A stretch of DNA of 64,000 nucleotides from an uncultured Cryptobacterium sp. (GTDB lineage Bacteria; Actinomycetota; Coriobacteriia; Coriobacteriales; Eggerthellaceae): the NCBI GenBank assembly GCA_958410215.1, contig CATYOF010000013.1:1-64000 (forward strand). The letters are read 5' to 3'. Numbering within the stretch: the stretch's first letter is position 1; each line of letters starts with the position of its first letter. The notes beneath the pieces are model-generated. The model was not told the DNA's origin. It saw only the letters and a program-made list of their open reading frames with translations, and made no database searches. Shown here in pieces: positions 16,889 through 25,953 of the stretch. The translations under genes were made by a program, and so were the position numbers.

Positions 16889-19492
16889 ATGAGAGTTGCA
16901 CTTGCAGGCAACCCAAACAGTGGTAAAACAACCCTGTTTAATGCCTTAACGGGCGCCAATCAATATGTTGGGAACTGGCCAGGCGTTACGGTTGAGAAAA
17001 AAGAAGGTAAGCTCAAAGCAGACAAATCGATCGAGATTACTGACCTCCCTGGTATTTATTCGCTTTCTCCTTACACCCTTGAAGAAGTGGTAGCGCGTAA
17101 TTTTATTCTGGAAGAGCATCCTGACGCAATTTTGAACATTGTTGATGGCAGCAATTTGGAGCGCAATCTTTATCTTACAACTCAACTGCTTGAAATGGGT
17201 GTACCTGTTATCGTAGCGGTTAACATGATGGACGTAGTCCGTCGTCGCGGAGATGAAATTCATACCGAGCAACTAGCCAAAGAGCTTGGTTGTAATGTAA
17301 TCGAAATTTCTGCACTGAAAAATGAAGGTATTGATGAAGTAGTTAATTGCCTGAAAACTATTCAGTCTGCAGCTCCCGCTACGCCCATCACGCTATCTGC
17401 TTCGGCCGAAGAAGCAATCGCGGAAGTAAAAAAGCGCCTTCCCGATAGTATTCCCGCGAATCTTTCACGCTTTTATGCGATCAAATTGATCGAAAAAGAT
17501 CCTAAGATTCTTGCTTCTTTGACAGATGCACCTCAGGTGGATGACGTTATCGAAAAGCTTGAAAAGGAACATGACGACGATTCTGAGAGCGTCATCATTA
17601 ATGATCGTTACGCATATATTTCCTCGATTATTGAGCACTGTCGTAATAAAAATCTGAAAGCTTCAGAAATGAGCGTTTCGGATAAAATCGACCGCGTGGT
17701 CACAAACCGTATTTTGGCATTGCCTATTTTCGTCATCATAATGACTCTGGTTTATTATCTGTCGATTTCAACGGTGGGTACCGCTGCGACCGACTGGGCG
17801 AATGACAATCTTTTCGGAGATGGCTGGTTTGTGGGCCCTGGACAAGAGCAGTTTGATGAAGACACTGCTGCCTATGATGATGCCATGAGCAGTATAGACG
17901 CATTTGAAACTGCAGCAATTGAGGCTGGACTCGATCCTGATTCCGAATCGTTTATTTCTGATGCGCAGTCGGCTGGTATTGTAGGCACGTATGAAGCATA
18001 CGATGACGAATCTGGCGAAAACGAAATTATTGATGTTGATGCTGCGACTTATGAAGAATCGCTCGAAGTTGTAGCTCCTTATGCAGGTGATGAAAACGCC
18101 ATTGCTGCATTTGAGGCAGCTGGTATCGAGGCCGGACTTGATCCGGAATCAGACACTTTTGTTGATGATGCTGCTGCCGCCGGTATTACGGCAACCTATA
18201 CCGCAGCTGATGGTTCTCAGGCAGAAATTGACGCAGAAGGATACGCTGCTGAATTGGAGGGATCTGCGCCTGAGGCTTCTGATTACGGAACGTTTATTCC
18301 AGGCATTCCCGTAGTAGTGGAAAATGCATTAGTGGCAATGGGCTGTGCTGACTGGCTACAGGCATTGATTCTTGATGGTGTAATTGCTGGTATTGGTGCG
18401 GTGCTGGGCTTCGTTCCGCAGATGCTGGTACTGTTCTTCTTGCTGGCAATTCTTGAATCCTGCGGATATATGTCCCGTATCGCCTTTATTCTCGATCGTG
18501 TATTCCGTCGTTTTGGCTTGTCGGGTAAATCGTTTATTCCAATTTTGGTTGGTACTGGTTGTGGCGTTCCTGGTGTTATGGCTTCCCGTACAATCGAAAA
18601 TCAAAACGATCGTCGTATGACCGTCATGACGACAACCTTTATTCCTTGTAGTGCAAAGATGCCTATTATTGCATTGTTTGCAGCGGCTATTTTTGGTGGC
18701 ACCTGGTGGATCGCTCCTTCGGCATACTTCTTGGGTCTCGCTGCAATTCTTTGTTCGGGCATCATCTTGAAAAAGACCCGCTTTTTTGCTGGTGATACTG
18801 CACCATTCGTTATGGAGCTTCCTGCTTATCATATTCCGACAATTGGTGCTGTGTTGCGCAGTATGTGGGAGCGCGCATGGTCGTTCATTAAAAAGGCAGG
18901 TACGATCATCTTCCTTGCTTGTATCTTGGTGTGGTTTATTTCTAGCTACGGCTTTATCGATGGAGTGTTCCAAGCGGTAGAGGACCAGAACGATTCTATT
19001 CTTGCAATTCTCGGTGGCGCAATTGCGTGGATATTCGCTCCTCTTGGCTGGGGTGATTGGCAAGCAGCATCCGCAACGGTAACGGGCTTGATTGCAAAGG
19101 AAAACGTCGTAAGCACTTTCGGCATTTTGTATGCTTCACCTGATGCTGGTTGGTACGAGAATGTTCAAATGGCATTCACTATGGTGTCTGCTTATTCCTT
19201 CATGGCGTTCAATCTGCTCTGTGCTCCTTGTTTTGCAGCAATGGGTGCTATTAAGCGCGAGATGAACAACACTAAGTGGTTCTTTGCGGCTATCGGTTAT
19301 CAATGCGGTATTGCTTGGGTTGTTGCTCTGTGGGTTTATCAGTTCTTCGGCTTATTAACTGGCGAAGTAACCTTTGGAATTTTCACCGTGATTGCTCTAG
19401 TTTTGTTCGTGGCGTTCCTTTGGTTGCTCTTCCGTCCCAATAAGTGGCAAGGAAAGGTTGAGAGTGTTCGTGCGGTAGCAGCTGAAGCATAA
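16889..19492 (+). CDS. feoB: Ferrous iron transporter FeoB with a duplicated acidic insert
   Basis: 867 residues. The N-terminal G domain has GNPNSGKTT (8-16), DLPGIYSL and NMMD; a helical GDI-like spacer follows. The membrane part begins with ILALPIFVIIMTLVYYL near 275, and the gate motifs GTGCGVPGVMASR and PCSAKMPI are present. Between the first and second membrane segments lies an acidic outside insert (about 318-475) with two copies of a 69-residue repeat starting at 338 and 407 (AFETAAIEAGLDP, AFEAAGIEAGLDP). It imports Fe(II). The last codons fall in 15-bp repeats. Confidence 0.95.
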   Translation: MRVALAGNPNSGKTTLFNALTGANQYVGNWPGVTVEKKEGKLKADKSIEITDLPGIYSLSPYTLEEVVARNFILEEHPDAILNIVDGSNLERNLYLTTQLLEMGVPVIVAVNMMDVVRRRGDEIHTEQLAKELGCNVIEISALKNEGIDEVVNCLKTIQSAAPATPITLSASAEEAIAEVKKRLPDSIPANLSRFYAIKLIEKDPKILASLTDAPQVDDVIEKLEKEHDDDSESVIINDRYAYISSIIEHCRNKNLKASEMSVSDKIDRVVTNRILALPIFVIIMTLVYYLSISTVGTAATDWANDNLFGDGWFVGPGQEQFDEDTAAYDDAMSSIDAFETAAIEAGLDPDSESFISDAQSAGIVGTYEAYDDESGENEIIDVDAATYEESLEVVAPYAGDENAIAAFEAAGIEAGLDPESDTFVDDAAAAGITATYTAADGSQAEIDAEGYAAELEGSAPEASDYGTFIPGIPVVVENALVAMGCADWLQALILDGVIAGIGAVLGFVPQMLVLFFLLAILESCGYMSRIAFILDRVFRRFGLSGKSFIPILVGTGCGVPGVMASRTIENQNDRRMTVMTTTFIPCSAKMPIIALFAAAIFGGTWWIAPSAYFLGLAAILCSGIILKKTRFFAGDTAPFVMELPAYHIPTIGAVLRSMWERAWSFIKKAGTIIFLACILVWFISSYGFIDGVFQAVEDQNDSILAILGGAIAWIFAPLGWGDWQAASATVTGLIAKENVVSTFGILYASPDAGWYENVQMAFTMVSAYSFMAFNLLCAPCFAAMGAIKREMNNTKWFFAAIGYQCGIAWVVALWVYQFFGLLTGEVTFGIFTVIALVLFVAFLWLLFRPNKWQGKVESVRAVAAEA
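17900..18300 (+). repeat. Internal 207-bp tandem duplication in feoB
   Basis: The copies start at 17900 and 18107, in frame. Protein similarity is clear (IEAGLDP-S--F--DA--AGI), but the DNA has diverged and the second copy is shorter, so the duplication is old. It encodes an Asp/Glu/Ala-rich extracytoplasmic loop. Confidence 0.8.
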
Positions 19493-19517
19493 TAGCTGAA
19501 GCGTAGCAGCTGAAGCG
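19475..19517. repeat. Three ~14-bp repeats across the feoB stop codon
   Basis: GTAGCAGCTGAAGC at 19475, TAATAGCTGAAGC at 19490 and GTAGCAGCTGAAGCG at 19503. The first copy encodes the last residues (VAAEA); the stop falls at the start of the second copy. Confidence 0.7.
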
Positions 19518-19548
19518 CAATATAGCTTCTTGTTTCATGATCCAATTT

Positions 19549-19574
19549 GAAGCGCCGCCGCAAGACGGCGCTTC
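19549..19574. other. Hairpin after feoB without T-run
   Basis: GAAGCGCCG (19549-19557) pairs with CGGCGCTTC (19566-19574) around an 8-base loop. No T-tract follows on either side, so it may act as a mRNA 3' stabiliser or a weak terminator. Confidence 0.5.
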
Positions 19575-19578
19575 ACTA

Positions 19579-19680
19579 CGAAATGCGCTTAGGGTAAAAG
19601 CAGTGGTCAGAGCCGAAATGTGCTTAGAACGAAATCGGTGTTTTGTCCGAGATGTGCTTAGGGCGAAACCAGTGTAAGCG
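19579..19680. repeat. Three ~34-bp degenerate tandem repeats downstream of feoB
   Basis: Copies begin at 19579, 19614 and 19648 and share CGAAATGTGCTTAGGGCGAAA-C-GTG. They fill most of the non-coding gap between feoB and the Cys-rich peptide gene; apart from the hairpin at 19549 the remainder to 19855 holds no gene. Confidence 0.7.
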
Positions 19681-19855
19681 TATCTCGTAGTGAGAAAGCA
19701 GTTTAGAAAATAAGAGAGCAGGAGTTTTGTCGGGCGAGTTAAGAATGCAAGATCGAATGGCAAACCAGAATAGCGAGCCAAGTTCGAACGACAAAACGAC
19801 ACATTGGTATTTGGGGCTAATATACTGAATAGACGAGATAATTAAGGAGCACCTT

Positions 19856-20086
19856 ATGACTTTAGGAACACTGGTAGTTACCGCTATCTTGGTTGTAATT
19901 GTAGCGGCAATTATTATCAGCATGGTTCGTTCGCATCGTGCGGGAAAACATGTTGGTTGCGACGGATGTGGTGCTTGCGGGCACAATCATGATGAATCTA
20001 GCCATTCTCATGGTGCAGGTTGCGGGTGTGCGAATGTGGACGCAATGATTGAACGCATGAATGAGATCAGCTCAAAGACCAAATAA
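19856..20086 (+). CDS. FeoB-associated Cys-rich membrane peptide
   Basis: 76 residues: an N-terminal membrane helix (LGTLVVTAILVVIVAAIIISMV) followed by a cytoplasmic, metal-binding-looking tail with CDGCGACGHNHD, HSHG and GCGC. This matches the family of short FeoB-associated cysteine-rich membrane proteins. ATG 19856 follows AAGGAG. Its position after feoB supports a role in ferrous iron uptake, although it is 360 bases away and may have its own promoter. Confidence 0.85.
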   Translation: MTLGTLVVTAILVVIVAAIIISMVRSHRAGKHVGCDGCGACGHNHDESSHSHGAGCGCANVDAMIERMNEISSKTK

Positions 20087-20620
20087 ACAAAGGCGCCCCT
20101 GAACTAAAGAATCGTTTCTTAAACTCGTGCATTCTCAGCTTACCAATTCTTGGACCAGTGTGCCTTTGGGCTTGCATCTGAAAACATTTCTAAAGTCACC
20201 TTGCTGAATTCTCTTAAGAATCCAAACCCGAAAACTGAATAAAAACCGAATACTAGCTATCAATGCTTACGCCCCTAAACTTAGTATGCTTAAAAGGCAT
20301 TAAGAACTATGCAAGGTAAGTATTTGTTGCACATGATCGCTTGAGGTACCTTCAAGATACGAAATAAGTGACAACATGTAACATATTTACTGAAGACAAA
20401 TCATCATAAAGTGTGTTGGCATAAGGTTCGTCAGCGCAATCTGCGGTATGTGTAGAGTTGCTTTTCGTTTGGGCTTTTGTCGTTTGGGCTTTTGACCTCG
20501 CTTTTAATTTCCGCCCGAACCACTTTCGCCTCTGTTGAGTCTGCCTCGGTAGCTTTATGGCGAGTTGCGTATATGTTGCGTGGATGTCGTAGAGAATAAT
20601 GCAAGCAAGAAGGGCGTTTC
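20087..20620. other. 534-base gap without a recognisable gene
   Basis: No convincing coding sequence on either strand. It contains a 15-bp direct repeat, CGTTTGGGCTTTTG, at 20466 and 20481, and must hold the promoter of the aldo/keto reductase gene; no clear boxes were identified. Confidence 0.5.
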
Positions 20621-21718
20621 ATGGAGTATAGAACCATTCCTCATAGTGGCGAGAAGGTAAGCATCATTGGTTTAGGCATGGGGAGCATGCATGAGGCGAG
20701 CGTAGACGAAACAGAGCGAACCGTATTCGAGGCAATTGATGCGGGCATCAACACCATGGACTTTATCCCGAGTAAGGCCAACGCATTTGAAGGGTATGCG
20801 CGTGCTTTGAAGACTCGTCGAGAAAAAGTGCTGCTCCAGGTTCACTTGGGTGCAAACTACGCATCGGGCGAATACGGGTGGACTACAGACGTGAACATTG
20901 CTCGACGCGAATTTGAAGCTCGACTCGCTTTGCTTAATACCGATTATGCGGATTTTGGCTTCATTCATTGCATCGACGAGGAGGCAGATTTCGATGCAGT
21001 AATGAATGGCGGTATTTGGGATTATGCTTGTCGGCTTAAAAAGGAAGGCACGATTCGCTATCTCGCTTTTAGCACTCATGATGTTTCGATAGCGAGGAAG
21101 TTTATCGAAACAGGCATGATGGATTGGGCGATGTTTAGCATCAATCCTATGTATGACTACACCGAGACTTCAGATTACGGAAAGGGAGAAGCGAGCGATC
21201 GCATGCAGCTGTATCGCGAGTTCGAACGCGCTGGTATTGGCGTTTCGGTTATGAAAGCCTTCGCGGCGGGGCAGTTGCTAGATGCGAAACGCTCTCCCTT
21301 TGGTAAGGCCCTAACGCGTGCGCAATGCATTCAGTATGCGTTAGATAAGCCGGGTGTAAAAACGGTCTTGCCAGGTGTTCGTGGTTTGCAGGATTTGCAT
21401 GAAATACTTGCTTATCTGGACGCTACTCCTGAAGAGCGTGATTATTCGGTGCTTTCCACGATGACTCCCCAGACTGACCAGGGCTCATGTGTCTATTGTA
21501 ATCATTGTCAGCCGTGTCCTCAGGGTCTTAGTATTGGGCTGATAAACAAATATTATGATCTTGCATGCATGGGGGACGAAATGGCGGCAAACCATTATCG
21601 TGAATTGGAGATGCATGCGAGCGATTGCACGAGTTGTAGGCATTGCGACAGTCGCTGCCCTTTTGGGGTGGCACAATCCGATCGTATGCAGGAGATAGTT
21701 GAGTATTTCGGCGAATAG
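20621..21718 (+). CDS. Aldo/keto reductase-like protein with two C-terminal 4Fe-4S clusters
   Basis: 365 residues: a TIM-barrel aldo/keto reductase domain (about 1-285) and a ferredoxin-like C-terminus with CVYCNHCQPCP and CTSCRHCDSRCP, eight cysteines for two [4Fe-4S] clusters. It belongs to the predicted oxidoreductases of the COG1453 type. The catalytic tetrad is altered: the usual Tyr position in the DTA-x-x-Y segment reads DFIPSKANAFE, and the usual lysine reads LLQVHLG, while the histidine (FIHCID) is kept. Substrate and electron donor are unknown. It converges on queHA with only 7 bases between stops. Confidence 0.85.
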   Translation: MEYRTIPHSGEKVSIIGLGMGSMHEASVDETERTVFEAIDAGINTMDFIPSKANAFEGYARALKTRREKVLLQVHLGANYASGEYGWTTDVNIARREFEARLALLNTDYADFGFIHCIDEEADFDAVMNGGIWDYACRLKKEGTIRYLAFSTHDVSIARKFIETGMMDWAMFSINPMYDYTETSDYGKGEASDRMQLYREFERAGIGVSVMKAFAAGQLLDAKRSPFGKALTRAQCIQYALDKPGVKTVLPGVRGLQDLHEILAYLDATPEERDYSVLSTMTPQTDQGSCVYCNHCQPCPQGLSIGLINKYYDLACMGDEMAANHYRELEMHASDCTSCRHCDSRCPFGVAQSDRMQEIVEYFGE

Positions 21719-21725
21719 GTTGCCT

Positions 21726-23693
21726 TTATCTAATGAACATTGCATCACCAAAAGAAAGCATGCGATATTTGCGCTTTATGGCGTGATGGTATGCCTTCAT
21801 TATGTTGTCTCGTGTTGAAAACGCTGAAACAAGCATCATAAGAGTAGAGCGGGGTACATGAAAATTCGTAATCAAGGCATCGACAACTTTAAATTCATAC
21901 CCCGGCAAAATATAGAGACTCGTTGCCTCTCTGTCGCGTGCGATCAGCCCGCGCTCCGCATCCCATGCGGACTCAAGGCTTCGCACACTCGTAGTGCCTA
22001 CCGCAATAACTCGTCCGCCCTGTTCTTTGGTGCGTTTAATGGCATCAACTGTTTGCTGCGGAACGGTATATCGCTCGGTATGGATCTGGTGATCTCGGGG
22101 GTTGTCTTCTTCGACAATGCGGAAGGTATCAAGACCTACTTCAAGATGAACAGTTTCCCAACCAATACCTTTTTCTTTGTTGCGCTCGATTAGTTCTGGC
22201 GTAAAATGCAAACCTGCAGTTGGGGCGGCAGCGGAGCGCTCTTCGTGTGAATACACCGTCTGATAAAGCTCTTCGTCACCCGCATAATTCTTGATATAGG
22301 GTGGCAATGGCGTGTGCCCAACGGCATGAAGTGCTTCGTCGAGAGAAGGCAGACACGTGGTTAATCGAACAAGACGTTCGCCCTTCTGAGCGCCCTCAAC
22401 CCAATCGATGACTTCTGCGCTGAGAACCACCTCTTCATTTGAGTTTTCATTTGAGCTTTCGTTGTCTTTTTCGTTGCTTGCCACAAAATCTACGACAGCT
22501 CCTGGCTTAAGGCGCTTGCCAGGGCGCACCAACGCTTCCCAGGTGGCGGACTGATTTGATCGATTTGCATCCTGTTTTGCTTCGCGAAGCAGGAATACTT
22601 CAGCGGTGCCGCCAGTTTCTCGCTTGTGACCGATGAGGCGTGCGGGCATGACACGTGTTTCGTTGGCAACAAGCAAGTCTCCTGGTTGAAGGTAGTCGAT
22701 AATGTCACGAAATATCTTATCTTCAAGAGTTCCTGTGTCGCGTTTCATAACCAAGAGTCTGCATTCGTCACGGATGGGAGCAGGCTCTTGAGCGATAAGT
22801 TCTTCAGGTAATTCATAGTCGAAATCATCGGTGGTTAAAGCTTGCAATTTAGCTCTTCTTTCTTCGGCTTTTTTCTTTTTGCGTGCAGCTTTGCGTGCTT
22901 CGCGCTCGGCGGCAGCTTCTTTATCGGAATATGCGCAACCGCAATAATTCTGGCGATACATCCCTAAATCGCGGCTTCGTTTTGTAGCTTCGGGATAGTA
23001 GGGGCGATAATCCCTGAATACTACCGAAAGATCCTGATAAGGCTTTGCGGCACGCTGCAATTCTTCCTGAATTATAGCGGTGTATTGATAAGGGCTTACG
23101 GTAAGCGTTGTCCCAATACCTTCGAATCCGTGCTCGTGCGCAAAACGTGCGAGCTCTTCAAGTCGTATACGATAGCAAGCTCGGCAGCGGTTTTCACGGT
23201 CGTGATACAGATGGGCGAATTTGGGGTTGCGTGCTGGATCGAACTCGGGATCAATGCCAGTGTTGAATGAAGGGGTGATTGTCTGCCAGTTTGCTTCGGA
23301 GGCGGGTGAAGCATCAAACTCAGATGATGTCACAAATGCCGACGAAGCTTCAAGAGGAAATGACACCCTAGGCGCAGATACTTCATGGTTGTTATGCGCA
23401 GACGTTTGCTTGGCATGCGCAGACGTTTGAGTGGAATCCGAGTTCGATGAGTGGGGGTGCCACGCATTTCGTATGGCTTCCTGCCACCTGGCAGGTTCGT
23501 ATGGTCCTTCAATTACTGGAATGTCTTGTGCTTTTGCCCAATCAAGAAGCGTTGACAAACGGTGCTGATATTCGCTTGTAGGAGCAATGTTGGAATTCAT
23601 ATATGCAATGGTTATGTCATGACCTTCTTCTTTAAGAAGTCTGACTGGCTCAAGCGAACACGGTCCGCAGCAAGCATGAAGTAGTAATTTCAT
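21726..23693 (-). CDS. queHA: Fusion of epoxyqueuosine reductase QueH and tRNA ribosyltransferase-isomerase QueA
   Basis: 655 residues, two enzymes in one chain. Residues 1-258 are QueH-like: ACCGPC at 7-12, CRAC at 170-173, CGC at 251-253, plus a Ser/His/Thr-rich insert at about 80-135. A Lys/Ala/Glu-rich linker (259-285) joins QueA (about 289-655), which starts with FDYELPEELIAQEP and has the normal motifs (AAPTAGLHFT, THYGRG-like segments, SLESAW, TNFHVPRSTL). QueA makes epoxyqueuosine in tRNA; QueH reduces it to queuosine, so the fusion links two consecutive steps. GGGAG before the ATG is a good ribosome-binding site. tgt is divergently placed 0.9 kb away. Confidence 0.93.
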   Translation of the reverse strand: MKLLLHACCGPCSLEPVRLLKEEGHDITIAYMNSNIAPTSEYQHRLSTLLDWAKAQDIPVIEGPYEPARWQEAIRNAWHPHSSNSDSTQTSAHAKQTSAHNNHEVSAPRVSFPLEASSAFVTSSEFDASPASEANWQTITPSFNTGIDPEFDPARNPKFAHLYHDRENRCRACYRIRLEELARFAHEHGFEGIGTTLTVSPYQYTAIIQEELQRAAKPYQDLSVVFRDYRPYYPEATKRSRDLGMYRQNYCGCAYSDKEAAAEREARKAARKKKKAEERRAKLQALTTDDFDYELPEELIAQEPAPIRDECRLLVMKRDTGTLEDKIFRDIIDYLQPGDLLVANETRVMPARLIGHKRETGGTAEVFLLREAKQDANRSNQSATWEALVRPGKRLKPGAVVDFVASNEKDNESSNENSNEEVVLSAEVIDWVEGAQKGERLVRLTTCLPSLDEALHAVGHTPLPPYIKNYAGDEELYQTVYSHEERSAAAPTAGLHFTPELIERNKEKGIGWETVHLEVGLDTFRIVEEDNPRDHQIHTERYTVPQQTVDAIKRTKEQGGRVIAVGTTSVRSLESAWDAERGLIARDREATSLYILPGYEFKVVDALITNFHVPRSTLMMLVSAFSTRDNIMKAYHHAIKRKYRMLSFGDAMFIR

Positions 23694-23776
23694 AGGTTCG
23701 TCTCCCGCTCCTTTCAGCGTACTCTATACTAACATCTGATTGACAATTTCGATGCGTATAGGAAGGAATGCCCACA

Positions 23777-24628
23777 ATGCCCCAACGAGCTTACAAGGCA
23801 ATCTTCTTTGATTTGGACGGGACGTTGCTCCCTGTTGATATGGACGCTTTTTTGAAAGCATATTTTGAGGCGCTTGGAGCGTTTTCTGTCAAACATGGAC
23901 ATGATCCGAAGCAGTTTGTTGATGCGCTCAATAAAGGCGTCTTTGCCATGCTGAAAGAAGACGGTGGGCGAAACGATGAGCGTTTCTGGCGTACGTTCTG
24001 CGCGCTTTTGAATATCGGTGAAGACGAAAAGGCGGAATACGAGAAACTCATGGAGGAGTTCTATACCACCGCTTTTGATGAGCTGGGTGCACTCATTACG
24101 CCAACGCCCGAATCTGCCCTGGTCGTGAACCTCCTTCAGGAAAAAGGCTATCGTCTTTATCTAACCACGATGCCGTTATTTCCCCGTGTAGCAGTGGAAA
24201 AGCGCGTAGAGTGGGCGGGGTGCGATCCTCGAGCGTTTGAGCGCATTACCACCTACGATAACTCTACAAGTACTAAGCCTCATTTGGCGTACTACCGTGA
24301 AAACATTGAATCTATTGGTTTGAAGCCTGAAGAAATTCTGATGGTTGGTAATAACACCCGTGAAGATTTGGCAGCTATGCAACTTGGCTTAGATGGCTAC
24401 TTGGTTACTGATTGGCTGTTGAACCCTGATGACTTTGACATTGAATCGGTAAAGCACGGATCAATGGCTGACTTTTTGAAGTTTGTCGAAGCATTGCCGG
24501 AGTGTGAATCTGATCAGACAGCCAAGGATTTATCGAACCAGGAAAGATTGTCTGAACCAGTAAATGCTGCGGGGCGAAACGTAGATACTGCGAAGTGTGA
24601 TGCAAACACCGCGGAGCGTGATGCGTAA
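23777..24628 (+). CDS. HAD-family hydrolase
   Basis: 283 residues from ATG 23777; ATG 23768 is too close to GGAAGGA. HAD motifs: FFDLDGTLL (motif I), YLTTMP (II), KPH (III) and MVGNNTREDLAAM (IV), with a helical cap after residue 18. Its substrate is unknown; it may be a phosphatase. The C-terminal 40 residues are unlike the family, ending in a threefold 21-bp repeat (NAAGRNV/DTAKCDA/NTAERDA). The stop TAA overlaps the tgt start by one base, so the two are co-translated. Confidence 0.87.
   Translation: MPQRAYKAIFFDLDGTLLPVDMDAFLKAYFEALGAFSVKHGHDPKQFVDALNKGVFAMLKEDGGRNDERFWRTFCALLNIGEDEKAEYEKLMEEFYTTAFDELGALITPTPESALVVNLLQEKGYRLYLTTMPLFPRVAVEKRVEWAGCDPRAFERITTYDNSTSTKPHLAYYRENIESIGLKPEEILMVGNNTREDLAAMQLGLDGYLVTDWLLNPDDFDIESVKHGSMADFLKFVEALPECESDQTAKDLSNQERLSEPVNAAGRNVDTAKCDANTAERDA
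24563..24625 (+). repeat. Three 21-bp in-frame repeats at the end of the HAD gene
   Basis: Units 24563-24583, 24584-24604 and 24605-24625 follow the pattern AA-AC-GCG-AG-G-GATGC. They are in frame and end one base before the tgt start codon region, so they set the distance between the HAD gene and tgt. Confidence 0.75.
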
Positions 24629-25773
24629 TGGCGCTATTTGACTTCACGCTTGAAGCACAATCAGGACATGCACGTGCAGGCCTGTTCGAAACAGCCCATG
24701 GTATGGTACGTACTCCGCTATTTATGCCGGTTGGCACTAGCGCCACAGTAAAAGGAATCCGTCCACAAATGCTCAAAGAGCTGGGTGCTCAAATCGTGCT
24801 TTCAAACACCTACCATTTATCGCTCAGGCCAGGTGCAGACCTTATTGCAGAGGCGGGTGGCTTGCATAAGTTCATGGCTTACGATGGTCCTATTCTTACC
24901 GATTCCGGTGGATTCCAAATTTTTTCCTTGGCTGACACCCTTAAATTGGACGATGACGGCGTAACGTTTTCGTCTATCTATGACGGCAGCAAAATTCGTT
25001 GGACACCCGAAATCAACATGGATATTCAGCAGAAGCTGGGTGCGGATATTATCATGCAGCTTGACCAGTGCCCGCCTTATCCTGCAACGCGTGAATTTGT
25101 ACAACGTGCGGTGGATTTGTCTTCGTCATGGGCAAAGCGTTGCTTGGCGGCGCATACGCGTGAAGACCAGGCACTTTTTGCCATTTGTCAGGGTGGCATG
25201 AATTTGGATATGCGCCTGGAGTCAATTCGTCGCCTAAAAGAAATTAGTGATGAAAGCGTACGTAATGGCCGCAAGGATTTTAAAGGCTTTGGTATCGGAG
25301 GTTATTCAGTAGGCGAAGATCACGAAGTGATGTTTGAAACTTTGGGCAAGGTAGCGCGTGCCTGTCCCGAAAACAAGCCACGCTATGTGATGGGGGTTGG
25401 CAACCCAACTACCTTGGTGCGTGCGGTGCACGAAGGGGTGGATATGTTTGACTGCGTATTGCCAACTCGTACTGCACGTATGGGTACTGCGTTTTCTTCG
25501 CAGGGACGCATGAATATGCGCAACGCCCGCTTCATTCATGATTTTGGTCCCCTGGATGAAAACTGCACTTGTCCAACGTGTCAAACGCATAGTCGTTCTT
25601 ATATCAGGCATTTAGTAAAACAAAACGAAATGCTGGGCAGTATTTTGCTAAGTATTCACAACCTGCACTTCTTAATTGATTTAATGAATCGTGCGCGTGA
25701 GGCAATTTTGCAAGATGCCTATGAAGATTTCTATCAGGAATGGATGCATTCGCCAGCAGCGCAAGATTACTAA
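24628..25773 (+). CDS. tgt: tRNA-guanine transglycosylase
   Basis: 381 residues, normal for bacterial Tgt. It swaps guanine-34 of GUN-anticodon tRNAs for preQ1. The active-site segment LTDSGGFQIFSL, the preQ1-binding QGG (ICQGGMNLDMR), GIGGYSVGE, the nucleophile region (MFDCVLPTR) and the zinc site CTCPTC with the later histidine (SIHNLHFL) are all present. Together with the fused queHA gene on the other strand it forms a queuosine-salvage/synthesis pair; genes for preQ1 synthesis are not seen in this window, so preQ1 may come from elsewhere. Confidence 0.96.
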   Translation: MALFDFTLEAQSGHARAGLFETAHGMVRTPLFMPVGTSATVKGIRPQMLKELGAQIVLSNTYHLSLRPGADLIAEAGGLHKFMAYDGPILTDSGGFQIFSLADTLKLDDDGVTFSSIYDGSKIRWTPEINMDIQQKLGADIIMQLDQCPPYPATREFVQRAVDLSSSWAKRCLAAHTREDQALFAICQGGMNLDMRLESIRRLKEISDESVRNGRKDFKGFGIGGYSVGEDHEVMFETLGKVARACPENKPRYVMGVGNPTTLVRAVHEGVDMFDCVLPTRTARMGTAFSSQGRMNMRNARFIHDFGPLDENCTCPTCQTHSRSYIRHLVKQNEMLGSILLSIHNLHFLIDLMNRAREAILQDAYEDFYQEWMHSPAAQDY

Positions 25774-25953
25774 GCGAGCGCCGTGCGGATTAGCTGCAGT
25801 TTTTATAGAAGTAACAACAGATTTACGAATAACAAGCTATCATTAGTCGTTAATGTACTTTTGAATAAGAGTGTATTCGCTTGCGTTGTTTATAAAAAGA
25901 CGAAAGCAAACAAGGCAAGCGAATCCCTCTTGATATGTGCAAGAAGGATAACT

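Noticed and set aside
20431..20637. 68-residue reverse-strand frame before the aldo/keto reductase gene
   Set aside because: Low-complexity charged sequence without ribosome-binding site, overlapping the start of the forward gene; more likely repeat-derived spacer.
25783..25953. Longer N-terminus for secDF
   Set aside because: The additional 57 codons have no ribosome-binding site at their start, while ATG 25954 follows AGAAGGA and starts a normal charged SecD tail.
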